A DNA stretch of 64,000 bases from Gemmatimonadota bacterium. GTDB lineage: Bacteria > JAAXHH01. The stretch is taken from positions 29,328-93,327 of the forward strand of contig JAPOZT010000027.1 of NCBI GenBank assembly GCA_026705925.1. The letters are read 5' to 3'. The notes below the pieces were generated by a model. That model was not told the origin of the DNA. It searched no databases and was given only the letters and a program-made list of their open reading frames with translations. A program made the translations under genes and the position numbers. Shown here piece by piece: positions 51,107 to 60,343 of the stretch (positions within the stretch are counted from its first letter, which is position 1; each line of letters starts with the position of its first letter).

Positions 51107-54100
51107 GCATTGCCGAGTTTTCCGTGAACCGACCGGTGACGACGATCATGATCATCGTCAGTGTCGTCACCCTGGGTATGATTTCCTATACCAGACTGCC
51201 GCTGATGTTCCTGCCGGACATGTCCTTCCCGTCCCTGAACGTCAGCGTGCCGTATCCATCCTCGTCGCCCGAGGAAGTGGAACGGCTGATCACGCGGCCG
51301 TTGGAGGACGCCTTCGGGACGCTCAGCAACATGAAGAGCATGGAGTCCAATTCCAGTGACGACAACGCGCGGGTCCGCATCGAGTTCGAGACCGGGACGG
51401 ACATGAACATGGCGGCCATGGAGGTCCGGGACCGGATCGACCAGGTCCGGGGCGAGCTGCCCGCCGACGTGGAACGCATCCGTATCCGTCGCTGGAACCC
51501 GAACGATATGCCCATCTACAACTTCAGCGTCGCATGGGGCGGGGACCCCGCCGAGTTCTACAACATCGTCACCAAGGTGATCCAGCCGCGCATCCAGCGC
51601 GTGGACGGCGTGGCGAACGTGGAAATCAGCGGGATGATCGACAAGCAGCTGCTCGTGCACGTGGACAGCGAGAAGCTGCAGTCCCACAACCTCGATCTGT
51701 TCAATCTCAGCCAGACCCTGACGCAGAACAACGTCACCATGACGGCCGGGACCGTCACCGAGGGTGGAAAGAAGTACTCGGTGCGCTCCGTGAACGAGTA
51801 CCGGGCCGCCGAAGAGGTGGCGAACCTGCCCATACCGGGCACGACCCTGTCGCTCCGCGACGTGGCGGAGGTGACCTTCGACTACCCGGAAGACAACAGT
51901 TTCCAGCGGCTGAACGGGGTCGACGCGGTCACGATCCGGGTGTACAAGACGTCCACGGCCAACATCGTGGACGTGGCGCAGCGCACCCAGCTCGTGCTGG
52001 ATGAACTCCAGACGCAGCCCCAGTTCGCGGACCTGGAAACGCGGGTCTTCTTCGACCAGTCGCAGAGCATCCGGGACCGGCTTTCGGACCTGCGGAACAC
52101 GGGACTGCTGGGCGGCATGCTGGCCGTCATCGTGCTGTTCCTCTTCCTGCGGAATGTGCGGAGCACCTTGATCATCAGCCTGGCGATCCCCATTTCGATC
52201 ATCTGCACCTTCACTTTCATGTACCTGCTGCGCCAGGGCGCCGGGTCCACGGTTTCCATCAACCTGATCTCGCTTATGGGACTGATGCTGGCGGTGGGCA
52301 TGCTCGTGGACGCCGCCGTGGTGGTGCTCGAAAGCATCTACCGCCATCGCCAGGAGGGCAACCTGCCGGCGCGGATCGCGGCCGTCGTGGGCACCCGCGA
52401 GGTGACCATGGCCATCATCGCGGCCACGGCGACGACCCTCTGCGTGTTCATGCCCCTGGTCTTTCTGGGCGGCGGCAGCCGGTTCATGCTCTTCATGAAG
52501 GACTTCGTCGTCACCTTCTGCATCGTCATGGTGGCGGCCGTCTTCATCGCGCTGACGCTCATTCCACTGGTTTCGTCGAGGTTGTTCAACAGGCCGCTGG
52601 GCAAGCCCTCGGCGTTCTTCGCGAGGATGTCGGGGCTGTACACGTCGGTCCTGGCCTGGAACCTCAAGCACCGGTTCGTCACGGTGGTCTCCTTCGCCGC
52701 GATACTCTACGGCAGCTACTGGCTGTACCAGAACATCGAGACGGAGTTCCAGCCCATGGCGCCGACGCGGGACATAACGATCGCCGCGGACCTGCCGAGC
52801 AGTTACAGCATCGAAGACGTCAAGACCGTCTTCACGGACGTGGAGACGCTACTGCTGGACCGCAAGGAGGACTTTCACATCGAGTCCATCTCGTCCTATG
52901 GCAGCCTGCGCCGGGCCAACATCCGCATCGTGCTGACCCCGCCGGAGGAGCGGCAGGAGTCGGCCACGCAGCTTCAGACCCGGATCACCAGCGCATTGCC
53001 TGTAATCGCCGGCGTACAGTGGAGACCCGGCCGCATGCGGCGTTACGGAGGCGGGCAGTCGGGTGTGGACGTCGAGCTGAAGGGCGACAACATGGCGGTG
53101 CTTTCCAATATCGCCGAGGATATCCGGAACCGGATGGAGGTCATCCCGGGCCTCAAGGACGTGGATACGAGCCTGGAGCGGGGCGACGAAGAGATCCAGG
53201 TACAGGTCGACCGTGCCGTGGCGCAGACGTACGGGATTTCGCCGAGACAGGCGGCCCGTACGGTGCAGGCGGCGCTGAGCAGCCGGGCGCGGGGCAAGTT
53301 CAAGGCCGACGACCGCGAGGTGGACATCCTGCTGCAACTTGAGGAAGCGGACCGCGCGAGCATGCAGAAGCTCCAGAACATGACGTTCGAGCGGGCCGAA
53401 GGCGGCATGATCCCCGTGGGGAACCTGGCCAGTTTTACCAAGCAGAAAGGACCCGACGCCATCGAGCGGAAGGACCGGGAATCGCAGGTGGAAGTGGGCG
53501 GCAACACGACGGGACCGGGCACACGTGCCATCAACACCCAGGTGACGGAGATGATGGAAAGCATGGAACTGCCGCCGGGCTATTCGTGGAGCATGGGCCG
53601 GAACTGGAACATGATGCGGGAATCCCAGGGCGAGTTCCTCTTCGCCATCATGCTGTCCGTGGTCCTCATCTACCTGATCATGGCGGCCATATCGGAGTCC
53701 TTCATCCAGCCCTTCACGATCCTGTTGTCGGTGCTCTGCGGACTGGTGGGCGCCTTCATCGTGTTCTACCTGTCGGGGACGACGCTGAACACGAACTCGT
53801 ACCTCGGTGTCATCGTCCTGTCCGGGCTGGCGGTCAACAATGCCATTGTGCTCATCGACCACGTGAACCATTTGCGCCGGGAGGGGATGACCCGTACGGA
53901 GGCCCTGCTCCTGGGCGGCCGGCACCGGCTGCGGCCGATCCTGATGACGTCGCTGACGACCATCTTCGGCCTGCTGCCCATGGTGGCCCCCCTCTTCTTC
54001 CCCGAGTTCTTCGGACCCGTGGAAGACCGCGGCGCCAACCAGTGGGGCCCGGTGAGCCTGGCCCTGGTGGGCGGCCTGACCACCTCCGGCATCCTGACGC

Positions 54101-54183
54101 TCATCCTGCTGCCGACGGTCTACACCATCTTCGAAGACCTGAGCAACTGGGTCACTTCGAGCGTCAAGCGGGCCTGGGCGTAG
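51103..54183 (+). CDS. RND efflux pump inner-membrane transporter (second)
   Basis: Second RND transporter of 1026 residues, normal length. TM4 region GLMLAVGMLVDAAVVVLESI has a single Asp in place of the Asp-Asn pair of the first pump, and TM10 region GVIVLSGLAVNNAIVLIDHV is also present. It begins at an ATGA overlap with the first pump gene, and no outer-membrane TolC gene follows before the terminator. Two paralogous pumps may form a mixed trimer like MdtBC or use one adaptor together. Confidence 0.93.
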   Translation: MSIAEFSVNRPVTTIMIIVSVVTLGMISYTRLPLMFLPDMSFPSLNVSVPYPSSSPEEVERLITRPLEDAFGTLSNMKSMESNSSDDNARVRIEFETGTDMNMAAMEVRDRIDQVRGELPADVERIRIRRWNPNDMPIYNFSVAWGGDPAEFYNIVTKVIQPRIQRVDGVANVEISGMIDKQLLVHVDSEKLQSHNLDLFNLSQTLTQNNVTMTAGTVTEGGKKYSVRSVNEYRAAEEVANLPIPGTTLSLRDVAEVTFDYPEDNSFQRLNGVDAVTIRVYKTSTANIVDVAQRTQLVLDELQTQPQFADLETRVFFDQSQSIRDRLSDLRNTGLLGGMLAVIVLFLFLRNVRSTLIISLAIPISIICTFTFMYLLRQGAGSTVSINLISLMGLMLAVGMLVDAAVVVLESIYRHRQEGNLPARIAAVVGTREVTMAIIAATATTLCVFMPLVFLGGGSRFMLFMKDFVVTFCIVMVAAVFIALTLIPLVSSRLFNRPLGKPSAFFARMSGLYTSVLAWNLKHRFVTVVSFAAILYGSYWLYQNIETEFQPMAPTRDITIAADLPSSYSIEDVKTVFTDVETLLLDRKEDFHIESISSYGSLRRANIRIVLTPPEERQESATQLQTRITSALPVIAGVQWRPGRMRRYGGGQSGVDVELKGDNMAVLSNIAEDIRNRMEVIPGLKDVDTSLERGDEEIQVQVDRAVAQTYGISPRQAARTVQAALSSRARGKFKADDREVDILLQLEEADRASMQKLQNMTFERAEGGMIPVGNLASFTKQKGPDAIERKDRESQVEVGGNTTGPGTRAINTQVTEMMESMELPPGYSWSMGRNWNMMRESQGEFLFAIMLSVVLIYLIMAAISESFIQPFTILLSVLCGLVGAFIVFYLSGTTLNTNSYLGVIVLSGLAVNNAIVLIDHVNHLRREGMTRTEALLLGGRHRLRPILMTSLTTIFGLLPMVAPLFFPEFFGPVEDRGANQWGPVSLALVGGLTTSGILTLILLPTVYTIFEDLSNWVTSSVKRAWA

Positions 54184-54234
54184 GAAAGGTAGGGTTGGCC
54201 GGAAGGGCAGCGGACTCGATACGAGGTTAGCATG

Positions 54235-54281
54235 AAAAACGCCCGTCTCCGGGAACGATCATACCGGAGACGGGCGTTTTT
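54235..54281 (+). terminator. strong rho-independent terminator
   Basis: A perfect 18-base stem (54235-54252 and 54264-54281) with an 11-base loop, flanked by A-run upstream and T-run downstream, about 50 bases after the second RND stop. It could serve both strands because the gene to the right is convergent. Confidence 0.93.
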
Positions 54282-54337
54282 TGTGACCTCTTCGGAAAGA
54301 AACATAGAGCGCGCTGTTCGCCGCAAGCCGTCCCGGT

Positions 54338-56584
54338 CTAGCCACCGTTCATGCGATCCCGCAGCAAAGCCACCACCTCCCCGTGGCCTTCCTTCTCGGC
54401 ACCATAGAGCGGTTGGGCCCAGACCGACTCGGCCGGTACGGTCGGATTGGCGCCCTGGCCCAGCAGGAAACGCACCATTTCCGCCTGCCCGCTGCGTGCC
54501 GCTGCCGCCAGGGGTGTTCCCCCGTATTCCAACTCGATGGCGTCAATATCAGCCCCAAGTTCCAGGAACACGCGGGCGGCTTCGACATCGCCTTTTTCCG
54601 CACAGCCATGCAGGAAGGTGCGTCCGATCCAGTTGGCGCGGCACAGGTCGACTCCGTGGCTGGCCAGGGCCCGGATCGTATCGGGATCCGAAGGGTAGTT
54701 GCCGCCCCAGATGTCCGTCAGGCGGAAAAGATCGCCGACGTCCGGCGTGAACTCCAGGAAGGCGGTGATGAGTTCTTTGTTGTTCCGTCCCATCAGTTCA
54801 TGCAGAAACTGAGGATGCGAAACGACGGCTCCTCCCTCGCGCACGGCCCGTTCCAGTTCCGAATCGTCCACCATGGCAAAGGGCGGCGTCACGGCGCCAT
54901 ACTCGTGCAACATGGCCTGCATCCGATGGCCGTCTGTGCCATGATTGTACTCGACAGTAGTCAAACAAGATCCGGATGAGTCCACCTCGGCGTTTGGATC
55001 GGCACCGCGTTCGAGCAGCAGTTTCGCCGTCTCAATGTGGTTGCCCGAGCAGGCGCCGAATAGTGCCCCGCCGCGCGGTGCGTTTTCTTCCGGCAGGTTG
55101 GGGTCGGCACCCAGGTCCAGCAGTTTTTCGACGATCTGTGTGTGTCCCCTGCTGGCGGCATAGGCAAGCGGACTGCGTCTGCAGTGATCCAGGGTGCGGG
55201 CCAGGACCGGGTTGGACGCCAGTACGGCATCGACCCGTTCTTCATCACCGGCTGCACAGGCGACGCTCAGGGCGTATTCCGCACCGCAGGCGAGAAGGTG
55301 CCGCGTGATGACCCAGGTGTCTTTCGGGGCCTCCGCCGGCAGATCGCGCGACCGGAACCAGTAGTCCCCGTTGAGTGAGACCAGCAATGGGGTCTGGCCG
55401 TCGGCGCGGCGGGCTTCCAGGCTGGCGCCCCGAGCAACGAAGATATCCACCAGGTCGTTCTGCCGCGTGATCACCGCCCAGTGCAGGGGGCCGTTGCCCA
55501 ATGCGTCTGATGCGTGTATCAAGTCGGCCCGGGCGGCCAGCACCGCCTCCACACGCGCCTGGTCACGGCTTTTTATCGCGTCCGCCAGCTCCTCGAAAGC
55601 TGGATCGTACCCGAATCGTTCCCGCATCGCCGCCTCGAGCAGCGCCTGTACGCTGTTGAAGCCGCGCTCCTGCGAGATGTCCAGCAGCTTGTCCCACGAA
55701 TTGTACGTATATCGCGACTGGCCCGGGTCGGCACCGGCCTGCAACAGCAGTTGGACCACCTCGGCATGGCCCTCGCGTACCGCCATGTGGATGGGAAACT
55801 GGTACCAGTACTGGGCATTGACCAGTCTGGGGTCGCGGTCCAGCATTGCGCTGACCCGCGCCAGGTCGCCTGCCCCGCTGGCGCAGAATAGCGCCCAGGC
55901 CTGGTGGCCGTCCACGGCTTCGATCCCATACTGGTAGCGTTCGGTCTTCAGGTCATCGGGCTGGAGCAGACTTGCGATCCGTTGCGCGAAGCGATCGTCG
56001 CGCGAGGGTGCCTGTCCAGGTATTTCCCTTTCAGCCATTTTCAGCATCTCCTTTCGTAGCCGTTTACGGGCCGAGCGCAGCCGGTTGTTGACCGTCGACG
56101 CCGACAGGCCCAGAAACGAGCCGACTTCCCGGTGTGTATAAGTCGAAATGTAATAGAGCAACGTCGCCATGCGCTCTTCGTCGGGCAACCGCCCGATCGC
56201 GCCCATGACCCTTGCTTTCTCGTCGCGCGATTCCAGTTCCTCCACCGGATCGCTTCCCGCGAGCGATTCCGCCGCCGCGTGTTCGATTGCCGCGGTGTGC
56301 TCAATGGCCACGGTTTGCCGCTTGCGCAATACGCGGCTGCAGCGCATGAAGACGATTCGCTTGAACCATCCGGGGAATGCCGCCGGTTTGTGCAGGCGCG
56401 GCAGTTCGGTCCAGGCGCCGACAAAGGCCTCCTGCGCGGCGTCTTCTGCCAGGTGGAAATCGCCCAGCAGTGCGGAGGCGTAACCTACCGCCATGTCCTG
56501 AAACCGGAGGACGATATCGTCGTAGGCCGCGCGGTCGCCGGTCTGGGCACGGACGACCAGTGAAGAGAGATTGGTGTCGCTCAT
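54338..56584 (-). CDS. ECF sigma factor fused to ankyrin repeats
   Basis: Protein of 748 residues. Residues 1-185 are an ECF sigma factor: region 2 (SALLGDFHLAEDAAQEAFVG, then AFPGWFKRIVFMRCSRVLR) and region 4 (RLPDEERMATLLYYISTYTH and VGSFLGLSASTVNNRLRSAR). After a linker, residues about 205-745 hold about ten ankyrin-like repeats, with clear ones such as PIHMAVREGHAEVVQLLLQA, PLAYAASRGHTQIVEKLLDL and TPLAAAARSGQAEMVRFLLG. Ankyrins bind proteins, so they may hold the sigma factor or link it to a signal. No anti-sigma gene is beside it. Start is ATG 56584 (GGGTGA before it) or 56590. Confidence 0.93.
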   Translation of the reverse strand: MSDTNLSSLVVRAQTGDRAAYDDIVLRFQDMAVGYASALLGDFHLAEDAAQEAFVGAWTELPRLHKPAAFPGWFKRIVFMRCSRVLRKRQTVAIEHTAAIEHAAAESLAGSDPVEELESRDEKARVMGAIGRLPDEERMATLLYYISTYTHREVGSFLGLSASTVNNRLRSARKRLRKEMLKMAEREIPGQAPSRDDRFAQRIASLLQPDDLKTERYQYGIEAVDGHQAWALFCASGAGDLARVSAMLDRDPRLVNAQYWYQFPIHMAVREGHAEVVQLLLQAGADPGQSRYTYNSWDKLLDISQERGFNSVQALLEAAMRERFGYDPAFEELADAIKSRDQARVEAVLAARADLIHASDALGNGPLHWAVITRQNDLVDIFVARGASLEARRADGQTPLLVSLNGDYWFRSRDLPAEAPKDTWVITRHLLACGAEYALSVACAAGDEERVDAVLASNPVLARTLDHCRRSPLAYAASRGHTQIVEKLLDLGADPNLPEENAPRGGALFGACSGNHIETAKLLLERGADPNAEVDSSGSCLTTVEYNHGTDGHRMQAMLHEYGAVTPPFAMVDDSELERAVREGGAVVSHPQFLHELMGRNNKELITAFLEFTPDVGDLFRLTDIWGGNYPSDPDTIRALASHGVDLCRANWIGRTFLHGCAEKGDVEAARVFLELGADIDAIELEYGGTPLAAAARSGQAEMVRFLLGQGANPTVPAESVWAQPLYGAEKEGHGEVVALLRDRMNGG

Positions 56585-56656
56585 AGGCATTCACCCATAA
56601 GCACCGGCGACGAGGTTATTCTGGTAGGTTTTTTGTATGGCCGGGCGATCGTGCCG

Positions 56657-58234
56657 TCACATCGCCGAATGGAAGACCCGGTCGTAGATCTGGTGGACGC
56701 GGGCGGTGTGCTTCCCGTAGGCTTCGAGCATTCGTCCGGGCCCGGCCTGCCGTACCTGGGGGGTTGGTCCGGACAGCCCCATCATGCCGGCCAGGACGGC
56801 CTGGGCGCCGTGTTCCCGGGGGATCTCGTGGGTCTGGTGGCCCGAGGTCATCTGGATGCGGTTCTCCAGGTCCCGCAGGAAGAGATAGGCTTCGTCCAGG
56901 TCGGACGCCTCCTCATCGGACAGGTACCCCTTTTCCGCCAGCGCGGCCAGCATCCTGCGGGTGCCCCGTTCCCAGGGCCAGCCCTGGAACCCGCCGTACA
57001 CCAACTGGAATCCCTGGGCGATGAACTCGATCTCCCGGATGCCGCCCTTCCCCAGCTTGACGTGGTAGTCGCCGCTGCCCCGTTCGATCAGCGCCTTCGC
57101 GATGCGTTCCCGCATGTGGTTGATATCTTCAAGGATCAACGGCTGGTCGAGGGCGGGGTAGAATACGAAGGGCTGGATCGTGTCGAGGAACCGTTCGCCG
57201 ACCTCCCTGCACCCTGCCGAGTGCCGGGCCTTCAGGAGCGCCTGGCGCTGCCAGGCCTGCCCCTGGATCTCGTAGTGCCATCGGTAGCCTTCGATCGAGT
57301 TGGCGATGTCGCCGGCGCGACCCTCCGGTCGCAGCCGCAGGTCGACACGGAAAACCTGTCCGTCCGGCGTGAGCCGGCTGATAAGGTCGGTGATGGCCCG
57401 GGCGAGTTTCGGGTAGTACTCGTAGGTGGAGGTTCCGTCCTTCTCGGTGCGCCCGTTCGTGACGTCGTAGACATAGAGCAGGTCGATGTCCGAGCTGAAG
57501 TTCAGGTCCCTGCCCCCCAGCTTCCCCATGCCGATGACGGCGAAGCCGCTCGGTCTCGAACCCTCGAGCATGGGCCGGCCGTGACGGGCCTGCAGTTTCG
57601 CGCCGCACACGTCGTGGGCAGCCTGCAGGCAGAGGTCGGCCACGTCCGTGAGCCGTTCCAGGACCGCCGGCGTACCGGACTGCCGCATCAGGTCGCACAC
57701 GGCGATGCGCAGGTAAGCCTGTTGCTTGAACGTGCGCAGGGGTTTCATGGCCTCGTCGGGCGTAGACACGCCGTCGAGCATGCCCGTCAGTGCCGCGTCC
57801 AGATCCTCCGCCGGCTGCAGCGTGCGCCAGGCGTCGCCCGCGAAAGTGCCGAGCAGGAACCCCACGTCTTGGACGAGGGTCGTGGTGAGGTACGGGCTGG
57901 CCGAAAGGATCGTGAGCAGCGCGTCCCGGGACTCGGACGGTGCTGCCAGCAGGTCCATAAGGGCCGGGATCTGCCCATCGTCGCTTCGCGTAATGAGCGC
58001 ATGCAGGCTGATGAGGGCCCGGTCGGGCTGCAGGGAACTGCCCGCTGCCTCGACCAGCGCTGGTACGAGGTCCACCGTGTCGCCCACGCCCAGCGGGGAC
58101 AGCCGCGCATCGATCTGACCCAGCATGCGCCAGGAGTCTTCCGGTTGTTCGAATCCGGCGGTGCGCAGGCGGTCGGATACAGCGGCCGGTAACGGCGATG
58201 CGAGCGCGTCGCGGTCGAAGGCTATGGTCGACAT
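56657..58234 (-). CDS. GlnE-like protein, N-terminal (deadenylylating) half only
   Basis: Protein of 525 residues, about half the length of GlnE (about 940). It has one nucleotidyltransferase domain with GMGKLGGRDLNFSSDIDLLY (about residues 235-254), which corresponds to the N-terminal adenylyl-removing domain of E. coli GlnE, then VDLRLRPEGRAGDIANSIE and the GKGGIREIEFIAQ motif, and ends after the following helical domain. The C-terminal adenylyltransferase half is absent and no frameshifted remainder is visible downstream. It is upstream-paired with glnA on the same strand. Start ATG 58234 or GTG 58294. Confidence 0.85.
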   Translation of the reverse strand: MSTIAFDRDALASPLPAAVSDRLRTAGFEQPEDSWRMLGQIDARLSPLGVGDTVDLVPALVEAAGSSLQPDRALISLHALITRSDDGQIPALMDLLAAPSESRDALLTILSASPYLTTTLVQDVGFLLGTFAGDAWRTLQPAEDLDAALTGMLDGVSTPDEAMKPLRTFKQQAYLRIAVCDLMRQSGTPAVLERLTDVADLCLQAAHDVCGAKLQARHGRPMLEGSRPSGFAVIGMGKLGGRDLNFSSDIDLLYVYDVTNGRTEKDGTSTYEYYPKLARAITDLISRLTPDGQVFRVDLRLRPEGRAGDIANSIEGYRWHYEIQGQAWQRQALLKARHSAGCREVGERFLDTIQPFVFYPALDQPLILEDINHMRERIAKALIERGSGDYHVKLGKGGIREIEFIAQGFQLVYGGFQGWPWERGTRRMLAALAEKGYLSDEEASDLDEAYLFLRDLENRIQMTSGHQTHEIPREHGAQAVLAGMMGLSGPTPQVRQAGPGRMLEAYGKHTARVHQIYDRVFHSAM

Positions 58235-58312
58235 AGAGATTGGCTGTTCGAATTCACGTGTGGTCCGCCGCGGTTCGTGGACGCGATGCGCCACGATCCG
58301 CCTGAAAAAGAC

Positions 58313-58345
58313 CGCGCCTCCCCGCGTCGAAACGGAGGAGGCGCG
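58313..58345 (-). terminator. rho-independent terminator after glnA
   Basis: Minus-strand hairpin: CGCGCCTCC (58337-58345) pairs with GGAGGCGCG (58313-58321), 15-base loop, followed by GTCTTTTTC. It lies about 35 bases after the glnA stop and before the GlnE-like start, so part of glnA transcription should stop here. Confidence 0.8.
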
Positions 58346-58380
58346 CGTTACGATGAAACGCTACTGCCCTGCGACATGGA

Positions 58381-59796
58381 CTAGATGTCGTAGTAGAGAC
58401 CGAACTCCCACGGGTGCGGACGCAGGCGTATCTGGTCCAGCTCGTTCTCCCGCTTGTAATCGAGATAGGTCTCGACCAGGTCCGGCGTGAACACGTCGCC
58501 CTTGAGGAGGTATTCGTGATCGTCCTCCAGGGCGTCCAGCGCCTCGCCGAGGTCCTGCGGCGTGTGGGACACTTCCGCGGCCTGTTCCGGCTCGAGATCG
58601 TAGAGGTCGAGGTCGATTGGTTCCGGCGGCTCGATCCGGTTCTCGATACCGTCCAGACCGGCCATCATCATGGCCGTGAACGCCAGGTAGGGATTGGCGC
58701 CCGGATCCGGCGTGCGGAACTCGATCCGCTTGGCCTTCTCGCTCTTCGAATACATGGGGATCCGCACGCAGGCACTTCGGTTGCGCTGCGAGTAGATCAG
58801 GTTAATCGGCGCTTCGTAACCCGGGACGAGCCTCCGGTAGGAGTTCGTCGTCGGCGCCGCGAAGGCCAAGACGGAGGCGCAGTGATGGAGCAGGCCGCCG
58901 ATGTAGTGCCGTGCCATGTCGCTCAGGTCGGCGTACGTGCCGGCCTCGAAGAAGAGGTTCTTGCCTTCCTTCCAGAGGCTCTGGTGCACGTGCATGCCCG
59001 AGCCGTTGTCCTCGAAGATCGGCTTCGGCATGAAGGTCACCGTCTTGCCCGCCTGCCGGGCGACGTTCTTGACGATGTACTTGTACATGAGCAGGTCGTC
59101 GGACATGCGCAGCAGCGTGTTGAAGCGGATGTCGATCTCGGCCTGCCCCGCCGTGCCCACTTCGTGGTGGTGCACTTCCGACTCGATGCCCATGCTCCGG
59201 AGCGTCAGCACCATGCGCGTGCGCAGGTCCTGATGGGTGTCGTTGGGGGGCACGGGGAAATACCCGCGCTTGTACGGGATCTTGTTGCCGAGATTGGGAC
59301 TCTCGGCGCGTCCCGTATTCCACCAGCCCTCGCCGGCGTCGACCCGGTGGAAGCTGGCGTTCGGCTTCTGGGCGAACCGCACGTCGTCGAAGATGTAGAA
59401 CTCGGCTTCAGGGCCGAAGTAGGCCGTGTCCGCGATGCCCACGGACTGCATGTAGGCCTCGGCCTTCTGGGCGACGTACCGCGGGTCGCGTGTATACATT
59501 TCCAGCGTCACCGGGTCCTTTACGTTACAGACCAGGATCAGCGTCTTCGCCTCCATGAAGGGGTCGATCTTGGCCGACAGCGGATCCGGGATCAGGATCA
59601 TGTCGCTCTTGTCGATGGTCTGGAAACCCCGGACGCTCGAACCGTCGAACCCGACACCTTCTTCGAACGTGTCTTCCTCCAGCGTTTCGATCGGCGCCGA
59701 GAAATGCTGCCAGGTCCCCGGTACGTCGATGAACCGGAAGTCGACCATTTCCGCGCCCTGGTCCCTTGCAATTGCGATTACGTCAATTGGGGTCAC
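58381..59796 (-). CDS. glnA: glutamine synthetase, type I
   Basis: Cytoplasmic ATP-dependent glutamine synthetase of 471 residues, the key nitrogen-assimilation enzyme. [11 protein letters not shown] (about residues 50-60), [20 protein letters not shown] and [20 protein letters not shown] are the active-site landmarks. The adenylylation loop has [11 protein letters not shown] with the target Tyr at about 398, as in type I-beta enzymes, so control by adenylylation is expected. Start is GTG 59796, with GGGAGGAG 8 bases upstream; the extension to 59922 is not conserved. Confidence 0.98.
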   Translation of the reverse strand: MTPIDVIAIARDQGAEMVDFRFIDVPGTWQHFSAPIETLEEDTFEEGVGFDGSSVRGFQTIDKSDMILIPDPLSAKIDPFMEAKTLILVCNVKDPVTLEMYTRDPRYVAQKAEAYMQSVGIADTAYFGPEAEFYIFDDVRFAQKPNASFHRVDAGEGWWNTGRAESPNLGNKIPYKRGYFPVPPNDTHQDLRTRMVLTLRSMGIESEVHHHEVGTAGQAEIDIRFNTLLRMSDDLLMYKYIVKNVARQAGKTVTFMPKPIFEDNGSGMHVHQSLWKEGKNLFFEAGTYADLSDMARHYIGGLLHHCASVLAFAAPTTNSYRRLVPGYEAPINLIYSQRNRSACVRIPMYSKSEKAKRIEFRTPDPGANPYLAFTAMMMAGLDGIENRIEPPEPIDLDLYDLEPEQAAEVSHTPQDLGEALDALEDDHEYLLKGDVFTPDLVETYLDYKRENELDQIRLRPHPWEFGLYYDI

Positions 59797-59946
59797 GAGT
59801 ATTGCTCCTCCCTGTTGATCATGCGATGAATCGGTGACCGGGAAACCGGGTCCGGGAAAGGACCAGGCGGGTTCAGGCTGGACCCGCCGGATCACCGCGT
59901 CGATTTGCACCTCTTCGTACACGTAGTCACTGGAACAACCTAGCGA

Positions 59947-59975
59947 ATCTAATGTATATGGTCATTGTTTCGCAA
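59947..59975 (-). promoter_or_regulatory. possible glnA promoter
   Basis: Minus-strand TTGCGA (59970-59975), 17-base spacer, TTAGAT (59947-59952). Matches are moderate; spacing is ideal. It lies about 150 bases upstream of the GTG start. No sigma54 -24/-12 element was recognised. Confidence 0.3.
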
Positions 59976-60168
59976 GTGTTTCCCCGAGGTTAAATCCTTG
60001 TTAATTCGCGTTTTTTTTTCGTGTGCCACGCGGACGGACCACGGTCTGCCAACCGGTTCGAATTCCGCACAACATGCCGGTCTGCAGTGCGGCTTCATGC
60101 CTTTCATGGCCGCGGCATCATGCCGGTCTGCGGCGCAATTGACAGCGCTCCAAACCCTGGAAAAAGTA

Positions 60169-60197
60169 TTGACTAAATACCCCTTCGCGCATATAAT
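60169..60197 (+). promoter_or_regulatory. near-consensus sigma70 promoter for the HtrA-like gene
   Basis: TTGACT (60169-60174), 17-base spacer, perfect TATAAT (60192-60197). Transcription would start near 60204, leaving a leader of about 140 bases before the ATG at 60344. Confidence 0.85.
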
Positions 60198-60343
60198 GAG
60201 GTAACTGTTTTGAGGAGCCGGAAACCCGATGGTTCATGGTGTTTTCCGGGTCATTCAGACGCACGACTTTTCCAGGCATTTCCGACTGAAATCAGCGTTG
60301 TTCAGATCTGCATGGTTGCGGTGCGGATGCCCGGTGCCGATCG

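Larger units (their letters stand above)
59797..60343. other. long divergent regulatory region between glnA and HtrA-like gene
   Basis: 547 bases with no supported gene. It contains the htrA promoter (60169-60197), a possible weak glnA promoter (59947-59975), a T-run at about 60010-60019, and a direct repeat CATGCCGGTCTGC at 60073-60085 and 60119-60131. The transcript leader of the HtrA-like gene would be about 140 bases. The small frames in it look like chance. Confidence 0.7.

Noticed and set aside
54232..54300. Short peptide starting MKNARLRERSYRRRAFF after the RND genes
   Set aside because: It reads through a perfect terminator hairpin; no ribosome site.
56591..56656. Frameshifted remainder of the GlnE C-terminal half
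   Set aside because: Only 66 bases separate the stop from the next gene, and that gene is a sigma-ankyrin protein.
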